Assembly (NCBI GenBank): GCA_963682055.1 | Contig: OY821742.1 | Location: 24,492,560 to 24,556,559, forward strand | DNA length: 64,000 nucleotides | DNA from: Primula veris | Lineage: Eukaryota > Streptophyta > Magnoliopsida > Ericales > Primulaceae | Direction: 5' to 3' | In this document: positions 36,125 to 45,076 of the stretch, one piece after another | Position numbering within the stretch: position 1 is the first letter of the stretch | Layout of the letters: every line of letters starts with the position of its first letter | Translations under genes and position numbers: made by a program | The notes under the pieces: generated by a model | What the model saw: only the letters and a program-made list of their open reading frames with translations | Databases searched by the model: none | Told to the model about the DNA's origin: nothing

Positions 36125-37276
36125 ATGACTAATGAGGATCAAATACCCACCGTTTCTTCGGAAAACGTGCAGGGCGCACTTGTGATTGGCAGTAGCCATA
36201 ACAATGCAAGCGCTGCGAGTGGGGGGGCTCAGGCTGAGGCTGAGACCGAAGCTGCTGCGGCAAAGGCTGCGGCCGACGCTGCTGCGGCAGAGGCTGATGC
36301 TATGGCTGCGGCTGCGGCCGCAGCACAGGTTGCTGCTAAGGCTGCGGCCAAGGCAGCGCTTGTGGCTGCGGCCAGGGCAAAGGGCAAGGCTCCGGCAACA
36401 CCGGCGATGCCAATGTTGCCAACCTCTCAACTGGAGAGACCGGAAAAGTTTAGGGGCAACAACTTCAAACGTTGGCAGCAAAAGATGCTGTTTTATTTAA
36501 CTGCCCTTAATCTGACCCGGTTTCTTAAGGAGTCTGCACCCGTCCTAAGCGAGGACGATGAGGACGTGCATACGGTTTCGGCGGTGGTAGCGTGGAAACA
36601 TGGCGACTACCTATGCCGGAACTACATCCTGTGTGCTCTGGATGACACTCTCTTCAGTGTATTCGAGCCCAAGGCTTCTACAAAGGAGCTTTGGGAGTCT
36701 CTCGAACGAAAGTACAAAGTGAATAACGCTGGCGCAAAGAAATTTGTCGTCACGGACTTTCACGAGTACATGATGACTGATGGGAAGAGTGTTATCGAGC
36801 AGGTAGAGGAACTCCAACTCATATACCATAGGCTTGAGGTTGAAGGGTTAGTTATCAACGAACCTTTCCAAGTGGCATTAATGATTGAGAAACTGCCACC
36901 TTCTTGGAAAGAGTTTCAAAACTACCTGAAACACAAGCGAAAGGCTATGACCTTGGAGGGACTCATTGAGAGGCTCAATGTTGAGCAAAGCAACCGCCGA
37001 TCCGGAAGGAAAGGCGGTGGCGGAGCAGGCAACGCGGTTGCCAAGGCCCATGTGGTTGAGGACGCTGTGTCTAAGCGGAAACGCTTTGACAGCGGAGTCG
37101 GTGCCTCTCTCAAGAAGAAATTTATAGGAGACTGCTTTGTGTGCAACAAACCGGGCCATCGTGCCGCAGATTGTAAGATGCGCACCGACAAGCCCAACCC
37201 CCCCCCCCCCCCCCCCCCCCCCCCCAAAGAGGAAGTTCCAAGGGAAAGGGAGGAAGAGGGCACCTGCTCAGGCTAA
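36125..37276 (+). CDS. Copia-3 Gag
   Basis: This nucleocapsid protein packages element RNA into virus-like particles. ATG at 36125 directly follows TTTCAG, so the leader may also be spliced. The N-terminal ~80 residues are alanine-rich (long A/E/K-containing runs, predicted helical), unusual for Copia Gag. A Gag core follows (ERPEKFRGNNFKRWQQKM, then LWESLERKY and VEELQLIYHRLEVEG). A CCHC zinc knuckle CFVCNKPGHRAADC starts near residue 337. After the knuckle a 28-nt C run encodes polyproline, and this frame ends soon after at TAA 37274. Pol is in another frame beyond the run. Normally Copia Gag and Pol are one frame, so the C run has probably changed length. Confidence 0.85.
   Translation: MTNEDQIPTVSSENVQGALVIGSSHNNASAASGGAQAEAETEAAAAKAAADAAAAEADAMAAAAAAAQVAAKAAAKAALVAAARAKGKAPATPAMPMLPTSQLERPEKFRGNNFKRWQQKMLFYLTALNLTRFLKESAPVLSEDDEDVHTVSAVVAWKHGDYLCRNYILCALDDTLFSVFEPKASTKELWESLERKYKVNNAGAKKFVVTDFHEYMMTDGKSVIEQVEELQLIYHRLEVEGLVINEPFQVALMIEKLPPSWKEFQNYLKHKRKAMTLEGLIERLNVEQSNRRSGRKGGGGAGNAVAKAHVVEDAVSKRKRFDSGVGASLKKKFIGDCFVCNKPGHRAADCKMRTDKPNPPPPPPPPPKEEVPREREEEGTCSG
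37198..37225. repeat. Poly-C run (28 nt) between Gag and Pol
   Basis: Twenty-eight consecutive C follow the zinc-knuckle region. The reading frame before and after differ, so the run marks the frame change between Gag and Pol. Confidence 0.95.
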
Positions 37277-40200
37277 TGTGGCTGAGGGAGGAGATGATGC
37301 TGGACAGGACTATATGCACCTGAGTGCGGTGGTCTCGGAAGTGAACCTGGTGGGGAGCAACCCCAAGGAATGGTGGCTGGACACAGGCACCACTAGTCAC
37401 ATATGTGCCAGCAAATGGATGTTCAAGACCTATACGGCCGTGGACAATGAGAGCTGCTTCATGGGGAACTCGGCTACTTCCAGGGTGGAAGGAAAAGGAA
37501 CCGTGCTGCTGAAGATGACTTCGGGAAAGGAGCTCACACTGAATGTGCTCCATGTGCCGGAAATTCGCAAGAATCTAGTTTCCGGGTCTGTTATGGTGAA
37601 CAAAGGGTTTAAACTTGTATTTGAATCTGCTAAAATTGTAATCACCTTAAATGGAATGTATGTAGGCCGTGGCTATATGACCAACGGCATGTTTAAATTA
37701 AATGTTGGTACTCCGGCTCCTAAAGCCGAGTCTGCTATTGTGGGTACTAAGGCTGAGGCCAGTACCAAGAATAATGTAACCGTTAATGTTGCCCAAGTGG
37801 CTAATAAAACTTCGTTTGCTTATTCTTGCGATTCATTTAATTTATGGCATGGTAGATTAGGTCATGTGAATTCTAATTCTATGAAGAAATTAATATCACT
37901 GAATCTACTGCCTAATTTTGCTTTTGATAAACAACATAAATGTGAAGTTTGTGTTGAGGTAAAATTAACCAAGTCTTCGTATCAACATATTGAACGAAGT
38001 ACTGAACCTCTCGGTCTAATACACACGGATGTATGCGACTTAAAGTTTATACAAACGCGAGGAGGGAAAAAGTATTTCATCACTTTTATAGATGACTGTA
38101 CTAGATACTGCTATGTCTACTTAATGAGAAGTAAAGACGAAGCGGTAGAGAAATTCGCTCTTTATAAGACCGAAGTAGAAAATCAACTCAATAAAAAGAT
38201 TAAAATGTTGAGGAGTGATAGAGGCGGTGAATACGAGGCACCGTTTGCGCAGATATGCGCAGAAAGTGGCATTGTACATCAAACCACAGCCCCATACTCT
38301 CCGGAGCAGAATGGGGTTGCCGAGCGTAAGAATAGGACGCTCAAGGAAATGATGAATGCCATGTTAATAAGTTCTGGGTTACCCCAGAACATGTGGGGGG
38401 AAGCGCTGCTTTCCGCCAACTATGTATTGAACAAGCTACCGCATAAGAAGCGTGATAAACCACCTTATGAACTATGGAAAGGCCATAGGCCGAGCTATAA
38501 ATTCTTAAGGGTTTGGGGTTGTCTCGCGAAGGTCCTTGTCTCGCTTCCAAAAAGAACGAGAATAGGGCCAAAGACGGTAGACTGTGTGTTCATAGGATAT
38601 GCACAAAACAGTAGTGCTTATCGTTTTCTCGTGCACAAGTCGGATAATCCCGATGTGCATGTAGATACTATCATCGAAGCTCGGGAAGCTTATTTCTTCG
38701 AGGAGATCTTTCCCCGCAAGTCTTCCGTAACTGTAGAGACTGAGGAGTCAAACAGTGAGGAAAATGTGGGGGCAAGTGAACCGTTGGAGGAAGAAGAAGA
38801 AGAGCCTCGACGTAGTAAAAGGGCTAGAAAGGAAACGTCTTTCGGTCCAGATTTTGTAACCTTCATGATAGAAGGCGAACCGGCGACATTCAAACAAGCA
38901 ATGTCATCCCCGGAAGCCCAATATTGGGAGGAGGCGATCAACAATGAGGTTGAATCAATATTACAAAATCACACTTGGGAACTAGTGGATTTACCACCCG
39001 GGTGTAAGCCACTAGGACACAAGTGGATCTTCAAGAGGAAGAGAAAGATCGATGGAACGATCGAGAAATACAAGGCGAGACTTGTAGTAAAAGGTTTTAG
39101 ACAAACCGAAGGTGTCGACTATTTCGACACCTATGCTCCTGTCTCCAGGAAGACGTCAATCCGGATAGTCATTGCTCTCGCAGCACTGTTCGATTTGGAA
39201 ATACATCAAATGGATGTTAAAACGGCGTTCTTGAATGGTGAGTTGTAAGAGGAAATTTACATGGAACAACCGGAAGGGTTTGTGGTTCCAGGTAAAGCTC
39301 ACAAGGTGTGTAAACTTGTGAAGTCCTTGTATGGACTTAAACAAGCACCTAAACAATGGCACGAAAAATTTGATAGAGTGATGCTATCAAACGGTTTTCG
39401 GATAAACGAATGTGACAAATGCGTCTACGTAAAAGGAAATGAAAAGGACTACATGGTAGTCTGCCTCTACGTAGATGACATGATTATAATAGGGAGTATT
39501 GATAACATCAACTCCACTAAGAGAATGCTGTCACAAAAGTTCGAGATGAAGGACTTGGGTGTCGCTGATGTAATACTTGGTATGAAAATTACCAAGACAT
39601 CAGACGGATATGCGCTATCTCAAACTCACTATGTCAAGCAGATGCTTGACAAATTTGATAAAGATAGTAGAGCTACATCCAGAACTCCGATAGAGATCTC
39701 AACCACCCTGAAAAAGAATTTTGGGGAGAGTGTGAGACAATTGGAATATTCTCGAATAATAGGCAGTCTGATGTACGTCATGAAATGTACTAGACTAGAC
39801 ATAGCCAACTCAGTGAGTAGACTGAGTAGGTACACCAGTAATCCCAATGAGGAACACTGGAAGGCCATCATGAGACTTCTCAGATACATGAGATACACAG
39901 CAGACCGAGGGTTGCATTATACCAGATATCCAGCTATACTGGAAGGGTATTCTGATGCAAACTGGATCTCGGATTCCAACAGTACACGATCCACTAGCGG
40001 ATATGTGTTCGTGATGGGAGGAGCAGCTGTCTCATGGAGATCATCCAAGCAGACGTGCATAGCTAGATCAACTATGGAATCCGAGTTCATAGCGTTGGAT
40101 CTAGCAACAGAAGAGGCTGATTGGCTGAGAAGCTTTCTGGAAGGAATTCCAATGTGGCCAAAACCTGTCCCAGCAATAAGCATGCACTGCGATAGTCAGT

Positions 40201-40520
40201 CGGCTATTGGACGGGCGCAGGATCATATGTATAATGGAAAGTCCCGACATATTCGTCGGAGACATAAATCCATAAGAGAATTGTTAGCTAACGGTGTGGT
40301 GTCATTAGATTTTGTGAGATCTAAAGACAATATAGCGGATCCATTTACAAAAGGCTTGACTCAGGTAGGAGTTGAAGTTTCATCGAGGGGAATGGGGTTG
40401 AAGCCCATCAAACTGGAAACCTCCTCAGAGGCAACCCAACCCGAACTGGATTCTCCAGCCTCGGGTTCAACGGGAAAACCGAACTGTGGGGGTGACCGAA
40501 CAAAGCACTCGGGAACTTAA
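37226..40520 (+). pseudogene. Copia-3 Pol (protease, integrase, RT, RNase H) with one stop
   Basis: This single frame encodes the enzymes for element copying. In order: protease WWLDTGTTSHIC near 37372; GAG-pre-integrase LWHGRLGHVNS near 37845; integrase HTDVCDL, RSDRGGEYE and QNGVAERKNRTLKEMM (D, D, E residues) at 38020-38350; reverse transcriptase from KWIFKRKRKIDG (39022), [25 protein letters not shown] and YVDDMIIIG (39470); RNase [24 protein letters not shown] and LADPF-like IADPFTKGL at 39945-40360. The only break is TAA at 39246-39248 after LNGEL; the same frame then continues to the TAA at 40518. It is otherwise open, so decay is recent. The C run upstream also puts it out of frame with Gag. 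Confidence 0.9.
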
Positions 40521-40984
40521 GTTCCCAGCCCATTTCTAGGATGAAAGAGTGATAGACCTAGACCATCTTAAGGGTGAGCATGAGGCTCTTAATGAAAACA
40601 AGTATCTCGAAGGTCGAGAGGGGTGAGTCAGGACACCCTTGACTTGAAATCACCTATGACGAGTGTGTATGGCCGATACTATGTGATGAGCCATGGGCTA
40701 AATCACTAGAGCACTCGGTTGAATTTTGCCAAGGCAGTCCACGGCCAAATATGGACAACAACCAAAGGGCTTAGTAAGTGGTGTAGAGGGGACACTGTGT
40801 GCGCATTATCCTGGTATGCACAAACGCTAAAGGGTTCAAGGCTTAAAGGCTACCCAATAGTAGCATATCAGATTTTACGTCACTACGGCAGGTTCAAGGC
40901 GCGCGCTACCTGTCCTTATGCAGTGAACTCTTGCGGTTTTCTCTCGTATGCATTTAGGAGCATTTTATTTTCAGCCAATTGCAT

Positions 40985-40997
40985 TCATGTGGGGGAT
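40985..40997 (+). other. Polypurine tract region of Copia-3
   Basis: ATGTGGGGGAT immediately precedes the 3' LTR start TGTTGG and is the expected plus-strand primer. The ~460 bp between the Pol stop and this site has no gene. Confidence 0.75.
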
Positions 40998-42540
40998 TGT
41001 TGGAAAAACATGTGAAAACATGGGTGTTTCCGAATGGTCACTGGACCAACTTCGAGTCATTATTTCGTGTAACAGCGCTGAGTTGTTTATACCGTACTCA
41101 ACGTGGTTGAGTATCCCGTGTGACGAGCTTCGTAACGGTATATCACATGACCTATTCGGAGAATGGGTGTGAATACAAAGTGGCTTCAAAGTTGGTATCT
41201 CGGAAGCTCAAATCTGGAAAACGAAATGGTTAATGAGAAAACCATTTAGAATAATCCCATATTGGAAGATTAAGAGTTAATCTTACAATATATATATCAT
41301 ACCAACCCATGTAGTTATTAAACTAACATGTCCACATACACCTAAGAGTATTAGTGTGTACCACACACGTGCGCTCGCTCGTGTCTCGTGTCTCGGGTCT
41401 CGGGTCTCGGGCTCGGGCACGGGCACGGGCGTGGGCGTGGGCGTGGGCTTGGGATTGGGATTTGGGATTTGGGATTTGGGATTTGGGATTTGGGGAATGT
41501 CTCGGGTCTCGGGTCTTGGGTCTTGGGTCTTGGGTCCAAACCCGAATAGGGAGTTTTGTATAAATTACAAAAGCAGTTCCTAGAGTTTCCAGCAAGAGAA
41601 ACGCCAGCAATAAATGGAATTGATTGCTGCGGTTTCAGAATTAAAGTGAGCGGATTCTGGGGGTGTAACTCCCAGAATTGATGACCTATATTTATGGCTG
41701 CGGTTTCAGTAGAGCCTATAAAAGGCAGCCCTCCCCCTCTCATTCAAACACACAATACAGCATAAGCGTCATATAGAGAGAGAGAACCGCACCACCAACA
41801 GCTCGACCTGTGGTTCGGTGCCGGTTTCCATACGAGCCACTCTGAGATAGAAGTTGTACCTTGGGAACAAAGTCCCGAAATCAGAAACCTTTAAAGGTGG
41901 TTCGGGAAATATTGTTTAAGGAAAACTGCTCAGCAGTTGCCTCTTCTTTTAATTTCTGTTATTTAATTTTCAGTCCTTTATTATTCTGTCCATTTAATTT
42001 CAGTACTGTTTCCTTTTTTGTATTTACTTTCCAGTACCTTTAGTTTCTGTAATTTACATTTCAGTCTTTCCTATTCTGTAATTTACTTTTCTGTAATTTA
42101 ATTTCCAGTATTTACATAACAGTCCGGGCAGTTTATTTAATAACAGTCCGGGCAATTTTTTATTTGTCAAAAACAGTCCGGCAGTTTTTTATTGGTTAAA
42201 ACCAGTCCGGCAGTTTCTTAAAACCAGTCCGGCAGTTTCTTTTATTCAAAACCAGTCCGGCAGTTTATTTAAAACCAGTCCGGCAGTTTGTTAAAACCAG
42301 TCCGGCAGTTTCTGTAAAACCAGTCCGGCAGTTTCTTTGTTAAACCAGTCCGGCAGTTTCTTTATAACAGTCCGGCAGTTTCTTTATTACAGTCCAGCAG
42401 TTTTATTTATTTGTTGAGTCAGGAATTGTAATTTATATTCCAATTGTGAGAAATAAAATTGTTTATTTCCATTGCGTTCCTGTCTTCTTTATTTTATTGT
42501 CCTTTCATTTATTGTATTCGAAATAGTACCAAAACCAACA
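40998..42540 (+). repeat. 3' LTR of Copia-3 (1,543 bp)
   Basis: Same layout as the 5' copy. It holds an extra ~58-bp segment at about 41869-41926 that includes an inverted pair CCCGAA/TTCGGG, and twelve rather than fourteen CCGGCAGTTT units. Confidence 0.95.
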
Positions 42541-43035
42541 CGTTTTACAAATAATGTTCCGAAGTTTCCAATATTCTCCACTAATTGGTTAAATTGAACG
42601 ATGACAATAAACAATCAATTGCATTTTAATAAATTCAGAACATATAGTTTATTCATATTTAGCACAACTATAAATATGTACTAATGATTTTAAATTTCAA
42701 TATTTATGAAAATTTTGAGAAATTATACAATGTTTTTAGATTTATTTTTTTTGTAAAAGTGAAACACAAACAAAATGTTCTTATCACATCATATAATACA
42801 CAGATAATAGTACTAATGTAATATTTTTTAACAAAAAGCTAAAATATGATAATTTCTCATATGGAGATTCGAACCAACAAGCAAACGCCGCATCAAAGGT
42901 TCTGGTTTTAAGATTGAACAATTATGCTACACTAGGCTTTGATTAACAATTACATATAAAATAATAGCTTTTTAAAATCCAGCGGGGCTACAGCCCTCAT
43001 TGGGCATACATTGGCTCCGCCCTTGGTTGAGTATA

Positions 43036-43750
43036 AACACTTGCCATCGATTGCAATTCTAAAATTTAGATTTATCGTTTTGTTTTTTAAAGTTTGTACA
43101 TATTCTAGATAGTTCTTTTAGTTTTTCAGAGTTTGTATATAAGTTGATAGTTATTTTAGTTTTTTAAAGTTTGTATGTTGGATACACTTTTATTAATGGT
43201 AATATTACTTGTTAGTAATTTTATTAAATATCATTTCTTAATTAAATTAATATAATTTAAAAAATCATTATTATTTTAATAAATTAATATTATTGTTTCT
43301 TTGTTTAATTGGCAACGCATTATCAATGGAATCGTGACGGAAATTTTAAACTTTTAAAAAAAAAATGGTAACGGCTCAGTAACTAATTAGTGACGTGGTT
43401 GCAACGAGCATACAATGACAACTCTTTGCTAATTTAGTTACGGTCTCCCTGTCGCCATTCCGCCACTGTTATTAGTGACACTTCTTCTAGCCGTCACTAA
43501 TTTAACGACGCTTGATTCGGGGACAGTTTTTCTACCGTCACTAAGTTGTTACAAATATTGTCGAGTGACAGATTCACAACTGATTTTGGTGTATCTAAAT
43601 ATCATTCACTTTGCTAATATCTCATTCAATTCGTGAATATACAAAAAAAAAACTAAGAAAATCAAACTAAAATATATATAAATTAAAAATTTAAAAATTA
43701 TTTAAAATATATAAAATTTTAAAAAATAATAATTAAAATGAAAAAAAAAC
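43036..43750. other. Spacer with CACTA-like subterminal words
   Basis: No gene. Between 43310 and 43570 GTGACGG, CCGTCACTAA and similar words recur on both strands, as in subterminal regions of plant CACTA elements. No terminal CACTA repeat is seen next to them. Confidence 0.4.
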
Positions 43751-44450
43751 GTCCATTCAATTCAATATTTTAGAGTGAATGAACCAAACAAAATCTCACT
43801 TCAAAAAAAGCATAAAAGAAAGCTCATTCACTTCAAAATTTTGGAGTGAATGGATAAAAAAAAATGTTCATTCAATTCAAAATTTTATAATGAATAGACC
43901 AAACAAAATATCATTTACTTAAAAAAAACATAAAGAAAAACTCATTCAATTTAAAAATTTGAAGTGAATGGATAAAAAAAAATATTCATTAACTTTAAGA
44001 TTTTAGAGTGAATGGACCCAAAAAAAATCTCATTCATTTAAAAAAAACATAAAAAAAAAAGTCTATTCACTTCAAAAAAGGAAAAAAAAACCATTCATTT
44101 CAAATATTTGAATTGAATGTATCAGACAAAATATCATTCAGTTCAAAATAACAAACAAAAAATCCATTCAATTCATTTCAATATTTTGAAGTGAATGTAC
44201 CAAACAAAATTTCATACACTTCAAGTTTTTAAAATGAATGGATGAAAAATAACTCATTCACTTCGATATTTTGAAGTGAATGAACCAAATAAAAGGTTAT
44301 TCACTTTAAAAAATTAAATAAAAAACCATTCACTTTAATATTGTTGAACAAACAAAAGTTAATTCATTTTAAAATAACAAATAAAAACTCATTCACTTCA
44401 GTTTTTTCAAGTGAATGTATCAAACAAAAACTCATTCATTTCAAAGTTTT
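43751..44450. repeat. Array of ~28-bp palindromes upstream of the P450
   Basis: About eleven diverged copies of CATTCACTTCAA(A/T)ATTTTGAAGTGAATG, each nearly a perfect inverted repeat, are separated by spacers such as ACCAAACAAAA or AAAAAACATAAA. The period is about 55-65 bp. Copies show paired and unpaired changes. The array ends about 630 bp before the P450 start codon. Confidence 0.85.
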
Positions 44451-45076
44451 CACGTCCATAGGAGAAAGATGCACCAAAAGACAATTTTTTTTTTTAGAGT
44501 ATAGATTTCTGGGAATTACTTTTGAATTGAAAAGATACAATAAAAGGTAATTTACAAGGAAATTATTCAATATATCACATTATTATTTTTACTACAGAAC
44601 TCGTAAATCTGATTTCTTAGTTGAAATTCAGCATACAGCCAAAGTGACAAACTAATAAATCAATATTGTACGTAAGAGTATTGGAAGAATATTGGAACAT
44701 CACTTTTAAATAGATTTTAAAAATTCCATCAGACTAATTAAACGCTTTAAAACAAAAAGCAAATCAACTAATGACAGACATGTAAAAATAGAATAAAAGA
44801 GAACCAGGATAAACAATGTGAAGACCATTTTAAAATTAGATTGTATTGAAAAAATTGGCAATTAGAAGACTGATATGAAATAAATCAAAGATGGAGGCAA
44901 ATACTTGAAACTCAAGCTATAAGTTGCTTGACCAATGAAAACTATTTAACTACAACTTTTGGTATAGCTAACTAATCATTTTATAGCTCCATTTCTTGAT
45001 CACTTGTCCGTGCATTTTGGATCTCTCAATATTCTCTGTCTCTCTGGGGAGATATATAAACAGACAGACCCAAGAA

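Larger units (their letters stand above)
34264..42540 (+). mobile_element. Copia-3: nearly complete Ty1/copia element, 8.3 kb
   Basis: LTRs at 34264-35775 and 40998-42540 begin TGTTGG and end CCAACA. The flanking 5 bp are CGTAT (34259-34263) and CGTTT (42541-42545), a target duplication with one mismatch. The LTRs are very alike except for indels: the 3' copy has an extra ~58 bp near 41869-41926, the 5' copy has two more CCGGCAGTTT units and a 10-bp repeat near 34480. Gag and Pol are present between them. Sequence after the 5' LTR (ATCTTAAACAATAATA) does not match the usual TGGTATCAGAGC primer site. It is probably a fairly recent insertion. Confidence 0.95.
34142..43025. mobile_element. hAT-like MITE split by Copia-3
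   Basis: The left end TAGGGGCGGAGCCAG (34145) and right end TGGCTCCGCCCTTG (to 43025) form inverted repeats. GTTGAGTATA flanks both sides (34132-34141 and 43026-43035), consistent with an 8-bp hAT duplication within a slightly longer match. Without the 8.3-kb Copia-3 insertion the element would be about 600 bp, with no transposase. A related element with the same GGGGCGGA(A/G)CC terminus lies at 52719-53180. Confidence 0.75.

Noticed and set aside
36116..36500. Antisense and alternate-frame ORFs over Gag
   Set aside because: Shadow frames caused by the GC-rich alanine codons of Gag.
44996..45076. Longer N-terminus for the P450
   Set aside because: The upstream extension starts at TTG, not ATG; the ATG at 45077 starts directly before the membrane anchor.
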